Positions 16,988 through 27,421 of a stretch of 64,000 bases of DNA are shown here, piece after piece; positions within the stretch are counted from its first letter, which is position 1, and each line of letters starts with the position of its first letter. Under the pieces are notes generated by a model. The model had not been told where the DNA came from. It saw only the letters and a program-made list of their open reading frames with translations, and did not search any database. The translations under genes were made by a program, and so were the position numbers. This stretch comes from Hymenobacter sp. BT559 (GTDB taxonomy: Bacteria > Bacteroidota > Bacteroidia > Cytophagales > Hymenobacteraceae), in the NCBI RefSeq assembly GCF_016427535.1, contig NZ_JAELXV010000003.1, positions 845,247 to 909,246 of the forward strand. The letters run 5' to 3'.

Positions 16988-19096
16988 TTAGGTGTGGGGT
17001 TGGGCCGCTTTAAACTTGATGACGAGCAGGGTCTGGTCGTCGTGTAGGGGCTGGCCACGGCTAAATTCCTGCACGTCGTGGCGCAGGTGCTCGTTGATTT
17101 CCTCGGCCGACTGGTAGAAGCACGTTTCCAGCATTTGGCGCAGGCGCTCCTCCCCGTATTCATTGCCGTCGCCATCGCGCGCCTCCACAATGCCATCGGT
17201 ATAGATAACCATGACGTCGCCAGGGTTGTAATCCCAGAACTGCGTCTTGACGTGTTTTTCGTAGGCCACGTCGCGGATGATACCTAGGCCCAGCCCCTCC
17301 GTGCGGAAATAGCTGACTTCCTCCTTGATAGAGTGGTAGTAGAGCGTGTGGCAGTGCCCGGCGCGCGCAAAGCTGAAGCCACCCGCCTGGTAGTCAATGA
17401 GGTAAAAGGCGGCCGTAATGAAAGACGAGCGCTCTAGGCAGTGCGTGAGGGCTTCGTTGGCCTGCACCATAAAGCGGTGAGGGTCGGGGTAGCGGTCGCG
17501 CTCTTTCTTGGCCAGCGGGTTGGCCTGCATCAAGGCATGGAAGATGCCTTTCATCTGGGCGGTGTGGAAAGCCGCCGTGACGCCCTTGCCCGAAACGTCG
17601 CCGATGAGCACCGCCAGCTTCTGGCCCGGCAGGTGCAGGAAGTCGTAGAAGTCGCCGCCTACCTCCTTGGCCGCCTGGGCGTAGGTACTAATTTCAAACC
17701 AGTCGTCGGTGGGCAGGCGCTTCGGAATGAGGCGCTCTTGCACCAGTGCCGCAATGCGCAACTCATCCTGCGTGCGCTGGTTGTTGAGCGACTCTTGCGC
17801 AAGTTGCAGGTTTTCGAGACTAAGTACCGTCTGGGCCGTGAAGGTGTGCAGAATGCTCAGCACCTCCGAGTCGAAGGCGTGCGGCTCTTTGTGCAGCAGC
17901 AGCAGCGTGCCGTAGTTATGCGAGGCACTTTGCAGTGGCAGCACTGCCATAGACCCGTAGGGCATGGCTGAGCCCTCTAGGCGCTTGGAGCGCTCTAGGC
18001 TATTGTCAATCAGCTCAACTACGCGCGGCGTGCCGGGCAACGGGGTCAGCAGCGAAGCTATTAGCTCAAGGTCATCGGTAGGAAACTGATAGCGCAGCGG
18101 CGTAAGTGGCGACTTGGCCAGTTCGCCGGGTTGGCGCTCGGGCATCAAAACGGCTGCATTCGCCTTGATAGTTTGAATAGCCGAGTTGAACAGCATCTGG
18201 TAGATTTCGGGGGCCGACTGGCCGCGCTGAATAATCTGGCTCAGGTGCTGTAGGCCCAGAATCTCGGCCCGCCGCTGCTCAAAAACCTCGGCAATGGGCA
18301 GGTTGAATAGCGTAATGAGCAGACCCGCAATGGCGTAGAAACTAGCAAAAAACGAGCTCAGTACCAAAAAGGAGAGCTGCGTGGCGGGCGCCAGCAGCAC
18401 GGGGTCGGCCTGGGCATTGCGCAGGTAAAACAAAAACAGCAGCGTAAAGCCCAGAATACCCAACTGTAGTAAAATGGCTTGCCACTTCTGCGAACTATTG
18501 AGGTACGCTACCCAGCGCTGATGCCCGCTCAGGTACACTCCAAACAGCCCCAGCCCAATACCTACCCCTAGGCGCAGGCTCGGCGACATTTGCCACACCA
18601 GCAGCTGCATGAGCAGGGCTAGCCCTAGGGTAAGCTCAAATACCATCCACTCGCGCCGCAGCTTAGCCCCACCCCGAAAATTGACGAGCGACCGCCAGGC
18701 ATAAAGCACCTGCGCCAAAAAGACGATAAACAGCGCCAGCGCAATGGTATAGACTACCGCCGTTGTGACATTGCCAGGTAGGGGTAGCGCGTGCGTCGCC
18801 GCCGAGCGGTCGATGCCAATGAGCACTACTAGAGCCACACTGAGGGCCAGCCCCCGGCGAAACAGGGCCCGCAACAGCCCGATAAAGTTCTGACCAACCA
18901 GCGCGTCTGGCTGCACCCGCATATAGAGAAATACGCAGGCTGCAAAGCCACCTTGCGCCACCAGCAGCAGCCAGCGCGGCCAGTCGGCAGCTAGGCCCGG
19001 AATAGGTTGCCCGCGGCTTAGGGTGCTGAGTAGCAGAAGAAGCCAGCACAGGCCAGCGGCTATCAGGAACCAAGCAGAAGGGCGTATTTTGGGCAT
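16988..19096 (-). CDS. Membrane-bound PP2C (SpoIIE/RsbU-type) serine phosphatase with GAF domain
   Basis: A 702-residue regulator that dephosphorylates the STAS antagonist. The N-terminal 280 residues contain about seven hydrophobic segments, a 7TM-like sensor. A GAF-like domain follows (about 290-450), then the PP2C domain with AKEVGGDFYDF, VLIGDVSGKGVTAAF, FARAGHCHTLYY and VMVIYTDGIVEARDGDG, which contains the metal-binding Asp residues. The signal sensed by the membrane part is unknown. It starts the operon, and a TATTTTTG box lies 66 bases upstream. Confidence 0.92.
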   Translation of the reverse strand: MPKIRPSAWFLIAAGLCWLLLLLSTLSRGQPIPGLAADWPRWLLLVAQGGFAACVFLYMRVQPDALVGQNFIGLLRALFRRGLALSVALVVLIGIDRSAATHALPLPGNVTTAVVYTIALALFIVFLAQVLYAWRSLVNFRGGAKLRREWMVFELTLGLALLMQLLVWQMSPSLRLGVGIGLGLFGVYLSGHQRWVAYLNSSQKWQAILLQLGILGFTLLFLFYLRNAQADPVLLAPATQLSFLVLSSFFASFYAIAGLLITLFNLPIAEVFEQRRAEILGLQHLSQIIQRGQSAPEIYQMLFNSAIQTIKANAAVLMPERQPGELAKSPLTPLRYQFPTDDLELIASLLTPLPGTPRVVELIDNSLERSKRLEGSAMPYGSMAVLPLQSASHNYGTLLLLHKEPHAFDSEVLSILHTFTAQTVLSLENLQLAQESLNNQRTQDELRIAALVQERLIPKRLPTDDWFEISTYAQAAKEVGGDFYDFLHLPGQKLAVLIGDVSGKGVTAAFHTAQMKGIFHALMQANPLAKKERDRYPDPHRFMVQANEALTHCLERSSFITAAFYLIDYQAGGFSFARAGHCHTLYYHSIKEEVSYFRTEGLGLGIIRDVAYEKHVKTQFWDYNPGDVMVIYTDGIVEARDGDGNEYGEERLRQMLETCFYQSAEEINEHLRHDVQEFSRGQPLHDDQTLLVIKFKAAQPHT

Positions 19097-19161
19097 AAGA
19101 AGCGTGAAGGTAACCCCATCGGCGCTAGTACCCCGCTATTCTCCGCTGGCCGTTGGAAAAG

Positions 19162-19169
19162 CAAAAATA
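19162..19169 (-). promoter_or_regulatory. Possible -7 element TATTTTTG for the partner-switch operon
   Basis: TATTTTTG on the minus strand, 66 bases upstream of the phosphatase ATG at 19096. No clear -33 TTG at the usual spacing. Confidence 0.4.
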
Positions 19170-19228
19170 CAACTTAGGCCAATACCACTAGCAGCGGCCC
19201 GCCCTAAGGCAAGCCGCCGCCGTTGGTA

Positions 19229-20778
<1,550 letters not shown>

Positions 20779-20876
20779 TAAGTGCCTAGGCTAAGTATTT
20801 ATCTTTCTGGCACGGTCTTCGTTTAGGTATATACGTTCTCGATTTTCTTCAATCTTCTTTAAACAGACTTACTGCT

Positions 20877-21056
20877 ATGTTGTCGCTCTTTCTTCGTCGG
20901 GCTTTGCCCCTCTTAATACTTGGAAGTATCACGCTCAGCTCGTGCGTAGTGCACGACCATGACCGAGGCCGCGGCTACGGCCGCCGGGGCTACGACCGCG
21001 GCCATGGCCACGGCCACCACGACCGGGGGTATGGCTACGGCTACGGCCGCCACTAA
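20877..21056 (+). CDS. Small Gly/His/Tyr/Arg-rich lipoprotein
   Basis: A 59-residue gene that falls under common length cut-offs. MLSLFLRRALPLLILGSITL is followed by SSC, a lipobox with Cys23, so about 37 mature residues remain. These consist almost only of G, H, R, D and Y in short repeats (GRGYGRRGYDRGHGHGHHDRGYGYGYGRH in pieces). Such His-rich tails can bind metals, but I infer this only from composition. It is a single gene, with a strong terminator 35 bases after the stop, which supports it being expressed. No known family is recognised. Confidence 0.7.
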   Translation: MLSLFLRRALPLLILGSITLSSCVVHDHDRGRGYGRRGYDRGHGHGHHDRGYGYGYGRH

Positions 21057-21090
21057 TTCCTAGGTCAATAAAATAACCTTAGCTTAATGT

Positions 21091-21124
21091 AAAGCGCCGC
21101 TGCCTACCTAGGCAGCGGCGCTTT
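21091..21124. terminator. Strong bidirectional terminator
   Basis: Perfect arms AAAGCGCCGCTGCC (21091-21104) and GGCAGCGGCGCTTT (21111-21124) around TACCTA. The loop together with the next bases contains a CCTAGG. It serves the small lipoprotein gene and the convergent FRG-domain gene. Confidence 0.8.
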
Positions 21125-21139
21125 GCGTTGGGAGTAGTG

Positions 21140-21991
21140 CTAGCCGGGCAGTTCAGCGCCTTCACCCGTAATCGGCCGGCCCTGCGCCGACGAGTAGTGG
21201 CGGTGCAGCCAGCGGCTGAGGCCTCCTAGCCCGGGCATAAGCACACGCTCGGTGATGTTGGCTTGGTCGAGCTTGTCGCGCACTTCCCACTTGAGGCGGG
21301 CCGGAATACGGATGCGAAAGAAAAGCTCGGGCCGCTCGGCCAGCCAGTGGTGCAGCACGGCCTGTGGGGTGCTCATGCACGAAAACAGCGCGTACTGGTG
21401 CACGATGCGCGTGTCGAGGGAGGGCGGCTCTAGGAAGAGCACGAACGGCTCTTCCTGCAGGTCTTGCAAGGCGGGCAGCGAAGGCGCGGCGGGCGACAGC
21501 AGCTCGGAGGTGAATACGTTGGAGCCCTCGCGGGCCAGCACACCTTGCAGGGCAGGGGGCAGCTGGTCGGCAGCCTTCACGTAGTTGAGTGCCCAAATAA
21601 TACCGTCTTGGTGGTAAGCGTGCAGGTCGTCGGTGGCGAAGTGCAGCGCCACGTAGGGCGAGTAGGTCCAGTCGAGCAAGCGCGTGGGCAGGCCGTGGTG
21701 CTGGGCCAGGGCTAGCCAGTCCCAAACGGTGGCGTTAGGCGGCGTCGTGGTGTCACGGGCGTATTTGCGGAAGTTGCGCAGCAGGTGGTGCTCTAGCTCG
21801 TGGTAATTACCACCTAGGCGCTGCAAGCTGGTGCTGAGCGTGTAGCCAAAGCTGCGCATGCCGCGATACACAAATGGTGAGCGGTAGCGACCGAGGCGCG
21901 CATCCCAGGTATCGCGAAAAACCAGGTCTTGCAGGTGCTGCCAGCTCTGGGCTTCAAAATCGTTGGCGGAGTAGGAGGGAGGTGCGGGCAT
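21140..21991 (-). CDS. FRG-domain protein
   Basis: A 283-residue soluble protein. The FRG domain, named for its Phe/Tyr-Arg-Gly motif, is seen as FVYRGMRSFGYTLSTSLQR near residue 40 and AQHHGLPTRLLDWTYSPYVALHFA near 105, the most conserved block. The function of FRG proteins is unsettled; some occur in defence or toxin contexts. The start MPAPPSYSAN at 21991 was chosen because the longer frame, up to 22177, would overlap the divergent response-regulator gene. It is alone here, with no toxin or nuclease partner beside it. Confidence 0.8.
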   Translation of the reverse strand: MPAPPSYSANDFEAQSWQHLQDLVFRDTWDARLGRYRSPFVYRGMRSFGYTLSTSLQRLGGNYHELEHHLLRNFRKYARDTTTPPNATVWDWLALAQHHGLPTRLLDWTYSPYVALHFATDDLHAYHQDGIIWALNYVKAADQLPPALQGVLAREGSNVFTSELLSPAAPSLPALQDLQEEPFVLFLEPPSLDTRIVHQYALFSCMSTPQAVLHHWLAERPELFFRIRIPARLKWEVRDKLDQANITERVLMPGLGGLSRWLHRHYSSAQGRPITGEGAELPG

Positions 21992-22070
21992 AGGGCTAAG
22001 GTAAAAGCACGGACTTGCTCTATAGGCTAGCGCGCAGCTTACTGCCATAGGCGCGGCGGTAGGTTCGGCG

Positions 22071-22078
22071 TATTTTTG
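22071..22078 (+). promoter_or_regulatory. Possible -7 element TATTTTTG for the two-component genes
   Basis: TATTTTTG, 28 bases upstream of the response-regulator ATG, fits TAnnTTTG. I see no TTG at the right distance, so it may depend on an activator. Confidence 0.45.
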
Positions 22079-22105
22079 AAGCACTAAGCTTCTGCCCCAC
22101 CCACC

Positions 22106-22786
22106 ATGAAAATTTTGCTCGTTGAAGACCACGCTGAACTGGCGCGGAGCATTGCCAGCTACCTCGTGCAGGAGCACTACATCTGCGAGGTGGCGAGCAC
22201 CTTCGACGAGGCGCGCGAAAAGCTGGCGCTGTTTAGCTACGACTGTGTGTTGCTTGATATCATGCTGCCCGATGGCAACGGTATCAACCTATTAAAGCTA
22301 CTGCGCAAGGAAGGTGTAGAAAGCAGCGTTGTTATTATCTCGGCCCAAAACGCGCTCGACTTTAAGCTCACTGGTCTCAGCGAGGGTGCCGATGACTATA
22401 TCACGAAGCCGTTTCCGCTGCCCGAGCTGCATGCGCGCATCAAGGCTATTATGCGCCGCCGCAGCCCGCACAAAAACAACATCATCACGTTTCGCGATAT
22501 TACCGCCGACCTAGAGTCGCTGGAGTGCCGTGTGGGCGGCAAGCTGCTGAATCTCACGCGCAAGGAAACCAACTTGCTGCTCTACTTTATCAACAATAAG
22601 GGCCGAATGCTGACGCGCCAGGCCATTGCGGCGCACCTCTGGGGCGACTACACCGACAACCTAGATAGCGTGGATTTTGTGTATCAGCACGTCAAGAACC
22701 TGCGCAAAAAAATAACCGATGCGGGCGGCCAAGACTACATTAGCACAGTGTATGGGTTTGGATATAAGCTAAATGCGCCCGAGTAG
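22106..22786 (+). CDS. OmpR-family response regulator
   Basis: A 226-residue two-component regulator. The receiver domain starts MKILLVEDHAELARSIASYL, the phospho-acceptor is the Asp in DCVLLDIMLPDGNG, and the switch Lys is in YITKPFPLPELHARI. The C-terminal winged helix has LTRKETNLLLYFINNKGRML, VDFVYQHVKNLRKKI and YISTVYGFGYKL. Its stop overlaps the kinase start by one base (TAGTG), so the two are translationally coupled. They precede transport and PEP carboxykinase genes on the same strand, which they may regulate. Confidence 0.94.
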   Translation: MKILLVEDHAELARSIASYLVQEHYICEVASTFDEAREKLALFSYDCVLLDIMLPDGNGINLLKLLRKEGVESSVVIISAQNALDFKLTGLSEGADDYITKPFPLPELHARIKAIMRRRSPHKNNIITFRDITADLESLECRVGGKLLNLTRKETNLLLYFINNKGRMLTRQAIAAHLWGDYTDNLDSVDFVYQHVKNLRKKITDAGGQDYISTVYGFGYKLNAPE

Positions 22787-24057
22787 TGAAGCTCAACTAT
22801 CGCTACACCATCGCCTACGCGGTTATCACGTTTTTCGTGCTCAGCATCGGGTTTGCTATCGTGTATGCAGCCTTGTCGCGCAGCGTCACGCAGGCTACCA
22901 TCGGCCGGCTCGAGCACCTAAACGAGGTAGTGGCCACCCACCTGCTCCGCAGCCGCGACGCTGGTGGCGAGTTCAGGCGCCCTAATGTGCGCATTCAACT
23001 GCTGCCCGATACCCTAGGTAGGCCGCGCACGGTGCTGGTGCGCCCAGAGTGGGACCCGGCCCTGCAAGCGCGGGTGGTAGTGGTACGCCTTACTACTTAT
23101 CCACTCATCGGAGCATCGCGCTACGCTATCACTAGCCGGGCTTCGGTGGTCGAGCCGAGCGACGTGTACCTCACAGGCTTGATATTGGTTTTTGCCTGGA
23201 CGTTCATATTTCTACTAGCCTTGGTGGTGATACTAAGCGAGTTGATTTCCTGGCGTATTCTGCGGCCCTTCAATGCCACGCTGCGGGGCATTCAGCAGTT
23301 TAAGCTCGGTCAGAAAACACCTATTGACTTGCCTACTACCCGTACTGCCGAGTTTGAGGAACTCAACAGCTTTTTGGTGCGCATGACGGCCCGCGCTCAG
23401 CGCGACTACCAGGGCTTACAAGAGTTTTCGGAAAATGCCTCGCACGAGCTGCAAACGCCCATTGCTAGCATCAAGGCCAAGATAGAATTGCTGATGGATG
23501 CAGATGAGCTGGCCGAAAAGCAGCTGCGCACATTGGCTGCCATGCACGACGAGCTAGAGCGCCTCGCCAAAATCAACCAAGCCCTCACGCTGCTGGCCAA
23601 GCTCGAACATTACGAGTCGCGCCCCAGTGACCTCGCCGACCTCAGCCAGATGGTGCCGGCCACCGAAGCTGCCTTTGCCGACCTCGCTGAGATGAAAGGC
23701 CTGACCACTAGCCAGCACGTGGCGGCTGGGGTGCGCGTGCCCTTTGATGAATCGCTAGCGCAATTGCTGCTTAATAACCTCTTCAGCAATGCCATCAGAC
23801 ACAATCTGCCAGGTGGCGAGGTGCGGGTAGAGCTGTCAGCCACCGAGCTACTGCTAGCCAACACGGGCCTCGCGCCAACGGCCCCGGTTGAAGAGCTATT
23901 TGGGCGCTTCAAGAAGGGCAATGCGGCTCTTGATTCTATCGGAATTGGGCTGGCCATTGTTAGGCGCATCGGCGAATTATACGGACACCAGGTCAGCTAC
24001 GAGTATGCGAAGGGGTGGCACCGCTTGCGCGTAGTTTTTGGGTCGCTAGCGGAATAG
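22786..24057 (+). CDS. Sensor histidine kinase
   Basis: A 423-residue membrane kinase that starts at GTG 22786. Membrane segments lie at about residues 8-30 and 130-155, with a 100-residue periplasmic part between them that could sense a ligand. The H-box is FSENASHELQTPIASIK near 220, the N-box LLNNLFSNAIRHNLPGG. The G1 box is degenerate (LLANTGLAPT instead of DxGxG), while the F-box (LFGRFKKGN) and G2 (SIGIGLAIVRR) are kept. This form is common in Bacteroidota kinases. It is paired with the regulator at 22106-22786. Confidence 0.93.
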   Translation: MKLNYRYTIAYAVITFFVLSIGFAIVYAALSRSVTQATIGRLEHLNEVVATHLLRSRDAGGEFRRPNVRIQLLPDTLGRPRTVLVRPEWDPALQARVVVVRLTTYPLIGASRYAITSRASVVEPSDVYLTGLILVFAWTFIFLLALVVILSELISWRILRPFNATLRGIQQFKLGQKTPIDLPTTRTAEFEELNSFLVRMTARAQRDYQGLQEFSENASHELQTPIASIKAKIELLMDADELAEKQLRTLAAMHDELERLAKINQALTLLAKLEHYESRPSDLADLSQMVPATEAAFADLAEMKGLTTSQHVAAGVRVPFDESLAQLLLNNLFSNAIRHNLPGGEVRVELSATELLLANTGLAPTAPVEELFGRFKKGNAALDSIGIGLAIVRRIGELYGHQVSYEYAKGWHRLRVVFGSLAE

Positions 24058-24213
24058 AAGACAGGAGAAGGCGCATGAAATTTCAAGTAAATCATAAGGT
24101 TTATTTGAAATTTCTATAAAATTGGGTTTCTCCTTTGTATCGTCTTTTAGGGTGAGTGAATACTTACTCTGGCAAGGCATCCCACTCTCGCGCTTCCCAA
24201 TTCTCACACTTCG

Positions 24214-25566
24214 GTGGCTCAACTGCTCTCGCCCGTTTTGCTTGCCCCCTCTGCTAACGCAGAGCCCGCCCGGCCGGAAAATATTTCCAATCGTCGGCTG
24301 CGGGCTATCCTGAGTGGGTCGGTAGGTAACCTAGTAGAGTGGTATGATTGGTACGTGTTCTCGTCGTTCTCGCTGTATTTCTCGGGCTCATTTTTTCCTT
24401 CCGACGATGCCACCGCGCAGCTCTTACACACGGCTGGTATTTTCGCCCTAGGGTTCCTGATGCGGCCTATTGGGGGCTGGATGTTTGGGCGCATAGCCGA
24501 CAAAGTTGGCCGCAAGCAGTCGATGACGTTGTCGGTACTGCTCATGTCGCTGGGCTCGTTGCTCATTGCCCTCACGCCCACCTACCAAACCGTGGGCCTC
24601 GTAGCTCCGGTAATGCTGCTTACGGCTCGGCTGCTGCAAGGCCTGAGCGTGGGCGGCGAGTATGGCGTATCAGCCACGTACTTGGCCGAGATGGCGACGC
24701 CGCAGCGCCGAGGCTTTTATTCCAGTTTCTTATACCTAACCCTGATTGTGGCGCAATTGCTGGCCCTAGGTATCCAGCTGGTGCTACAGAAGTGGCTGCT
24801 CAGCGAGGCACAGTTGCTGGCCTGGGGGTGGCGCATTCCGTTTGCCATTGGTGCGGCCTTATCAGTGGTAGCGCTGCTGCTGCGCAGTAATCTCGACGAA
24901 ACCAACGACTTTGAAGCGCAGCGGCACACGCCCGAAGAGCTGCGCGGCAGCCTACGCGTACTGCGGCAACACCCGCGTGCCGTGCTCACGGTGGTGGGGC
25001 TCACCATGGGCGGCACACTGGCGTTTTACACCTTCACGGCCTACATGCCCAAGTTTTTGGTGAACACCACGCACATGAGCAAGTCGGCCGCGGCCAATGT
25101 CTGCTTTCTATCGTTGCTGGGGTTTGCGGCCCTACAGCCGGTGTTTGGGGCGCTGTCCGACCGCATTGGGCGGCGGCCGCTGCTGCTGTTTTTCGGGGTG
25201 TTTGGGGCCTTGGGCACGGTGCCCCTGCTCATGGCGCTCAGCCATACCAGCAGCCCGTGGGCAGCGCTGGGGCTGCTGCTCGTGGCGCTCACTATCGTGA
25301 GCGGCTATAGCGGCATTAATGCCGTGGTGAAGGCCGAGCTGTTTCCGGTTGAAATCCGGGCCCTAGGTATCGGGTTGCCGCACGCGCTCACGGTAGCCGT
25401 GTTTGGCGGCACGGCCGAGTACATCGCCCTGTGGTGCAAGGGCGCGGGCCACGAGGCCTATTTCTACTACTACATCGCAGGCTGCATTGGCATCTCGCTC
25501 CTGCTCTTCTTTACGATGGCCGAAACCCGGCCTACCCGGCCGTTTGGTCAGGCAGCAAGGCCCTAG
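24214..25566 (+). CDS. MFS transporter, metabolite:H+ symporter (MHS) family
   Basis: A 12-helix inner-membrane proton symporter of 450 residues, like the alpha-ketoglutarate permease KgtP. Seen: the MHS opening GNLVEWYDWYVFSSFSLYF, motif A GRIADKVGRKQ between helices 2 and 3, RLLQGLSVGGEYG in helix 4 and SDRIGRRPLLL in the second half. The start is GTG at 24214; no ATG fits. The TAG stop is inside CCTAGG. It lies between the two-component genes and pckA, so a C4/C5 organic acid is a likely substrate; this is inferred from context. Confidence 0.88.
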   Translation: MAQLLSPVLLAPSANAEPARPENISNRRLRAILSGSVGNLVEWYDWYVFSSFSLYFSGSFFPSDDATAQLLHTAGIFALGFLMRPIGGWMFGRIADKVGRKQSMTLSVLLMSLGSLLIALTPTYQTVGLVAPVMLLTARLLQGLSVGGEYGVSATYLAEMATPQRRGFYSSFLYLTLIVAQLLALGIQLVLQKWLLSEAQLLAWGWRIPFAIGAALSVVALLLRSNLDETNDFEAQRHTPEELRGSLRVLRQHPRAVLTVVGLTMGGTLAFYTFTAYMPKFLVNTTHMSKSAAANVCFLSLLGFAALQPVFGALSDRIGRRPLLLFFGVFGALGTVPLLMALSHTSSPWAALGLLLVALTIVSGYSGINAVVKAELFPVEIRALGIGLPHALTVAVFGGTAEYIALWCKGAGHEAYFYYYIAGCIGISLLLFFTMAETRPTRPFGQAARP

Positions 25567-25661
25567 GCGGTCGTCATTCTCCTGCTGGATTTAAGCAAGA
25601 TAAGCTTCGCTGTGCTGGCGATGGCTTCTACAGTTGTATTACCCTTTCCCACCCCACTTAT

Positions 25662-27287
25662 ATGAGCACTACCCTCACCGCCGATGCGCTGCAACGTCTT
25701 CAGCCGCTAGGTATTAGCCAAGCCAGCGAGGTATGCCTAAACCTGCCGCCCGCCGCCCTGGTCGAAGCTGCGCTGTGCCGCGGCGAAGCCGTGCTCACTG
25801 ACACCGGTGCGCTCATGGCCGATACGGGTAAGTTTACCGGCCGCTCGCCTAAGGACCGGTTTGTGGTGCGCGACGAAAACACGGCGAATAGCGTGTGGTG
25901 GGGCGAGGTAAACATTCCCTTCGACGCTGACAAGTTTGACCAGCTGCACCAGAAAATGGTGGCTTACCTAGCCGACAAGACCCTGTATGTGCGCGAAGGC
26001 TACGCTGGGGCCAACCCCGATTACCAGCTCAAACTGCGTGTGGTGAATGAGCTAGCTTGGCACAACCTGTTTGCCTACAACCTGTTTCTGCGTCCCAAGG
26101 CAGGCGCCGATACTAGCTGGGCGGCCGATTTCAGTATTATCTGCGCGCCTGGTTTTGAGGCCGACCCAGCCGTGGACGGCACCCGGCAAGCCAATTTTGC
26201 TATCCTCAACTTCACCAAGAAGCTGATTCTCATTGGAGGCACGGCTTATGCGGGCGAAATGAAAAAGGGCATCTTTGGGGTGCTGAATTACCTGCTGCCC
26301 CACGAGCAGGACACGCTGCCCATGCACTGCTCGGCCAACGTGGGTGCCGACGGTGACACGGCCATTTTCTTCGGTCTATCGGGCACTGGCAAAACCACTT
26401 TGTCGGCCGACCCTAACCGTGGCCTCATTGGCGACGACGAGCATGGTTGGACACCCGCGGCCGGCATCTTCAACTTCGAGGGCGGCTGCTACGCGAAGGT
26501 TATCGACCTGAGCCAGGAGAAGGAGCCCGAAATCTGGCAGGCCATTAAGTTTGGCTCTATTGTCGAGAATACGCGCTTCGTGCCCGGCACCCGCTCCGTG
26601 GATTATGCTAACACCAGCGTCACCGAAAATACCCGTACGGCCTATCCCCTAGGGTACATCGCCAATGCGGTGGAGCCCTCAGTGGGCGCCGCGCCCAAGC
26701 ACATTTTCTTTCTTACTGCCGATGCGTTTGGCGTGCTGCCCCCCATCAGCAAGCTCGATAAGAGCCACGCCATGTACCACTTCATGAGCGGCTACACGGC
26801 CAAAGTAGCCGGCACTGAGATGGGCATTACCGAACCGCAAACTACGTTTTCAGCTTGCTTTGGCCAGGTGTTCTTGCCTTTGCACCCCACCCGCTACGCC
26901 GAGATGCTAGGCCAGAAGATGGACGAGCACCCCGAGGTGAGCGTGTGGCTGGTAAACACCGGCTGGACGGGCGGCAGCTATGGCACCGGCTCGCGCATGA
27001 AACTGAGCTACACCCGCGCCATGATTACGGCCGCTCTCACTGGCCAACTCGACGAGGTCGATTTCCACGCGCACCCAGTGTTTGGGGTGCTGGTGCCGGC
27101 CGCCGTGCCCGGCGTGCCCACCCACCTGCTCGACCCGCGCCAAACCTGGGCCGATGCCGCTGCCTATGACACTACGGCCGCCGACCTAGCTCAGAAATTC
27201 GTAGACAATTTCCAGAAGTACGCTGATTATGCCAGCGCCGACATCTTGGCTGGTGCACCAAAGGTTGCTGCCGAGCAGCCCGCCTAG
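25662..27287 (+). CDS. pckA: Phosphoenolpyruvate carboxykinase (ATP)
   Basis: PckA converts oxaloacetate and ATP to PEP and CO2, the entry step of gluconeogenesis from C4 acids. From ATG 25662 the protein has 541 residues. Seen: TGRSPKDRFVVRD, the substrate site region, kinase-1a motif GLSGTGKTTLS, kinase-2 LIGDDEHGW with metal-binding Asp residues, and the downstream FEGGCYAKVIDL. The frame extends upstream into the previous gene, but the similarity begins at MSTTLTADAL. The stop TAG lies in CCTAGG. It is flanked by two organic-acid transporters, which fits growth on dicarboxylates. Confidence 0.97.
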   Translation: MSTTLTADALQRLQPLGISQASEVCLNLPPAALVEAALCRGEAVLTDTGALMADTGKFTGRSPKDRFVVRDENTANSVWWGEVNIPFDADKFDQLHQKMVAYLADKTLYVREGYAGANPDYQLKLRVVNELAWHNLFAYNLFLRPKAGADTSWAADFSIICAPGFEADPAVDGTRQANFAILNFTKKLILIGGTAYAGEMKKGIFGVLNYLLPHEQDTLPMHCSANVGADGDTAIFFGLSGTGKTTLSADPNRGLIGDDEHGWTPAAGIFNFEGGCYAKVIDLSQEKEPEIWQAIKFGSIVENTRFVPGTRSVDYANTSVTENTRTAYPLGYIANAVEPSVGAAPKHIFFLTADAFGVLPPISKLDKSHAMYHFMSGYTAKVAGTEMGITEPQTTFSACFGQVFLPLHPTRYAEMLGQKMDEHPEVSVWLVNTGWTGGSYGTGSRMKLSYTRAMITAALTGQLDEVDFHAHPVFGVLVPAAVPGVPTHLLDPRQTWADAAAYDTTAADLAQKFVDNFQKYADYASADILAGAPKVAAEQPA

Positions 27288-27421
27288 GTCGCTAGCTGCC
27301 CTTATTCGGCAGTTGTCTTAAGGCTTCTTGCTTGGTAGGGCGTGGTCTTCAATAAGCTTCACTGGGCCATGTCTTAGCCTTACTACCGCTACATTCCCAC
27401 CCTCTTCTCTTTGCTTTAAAT

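Noticed and set aside
22071..22078. Strong promoter for the two-component genes
   Set aside because: The TATTTTTG box is there, but no TTG lies at the usual distance, so I list it only with low confidence.
21992..22177. Upstream extension of the FRG-domain gene
   Set aside because: It would overlap the start of the divergent response-regulator gene and its likely promoter; the residues do not look like any known protein part.
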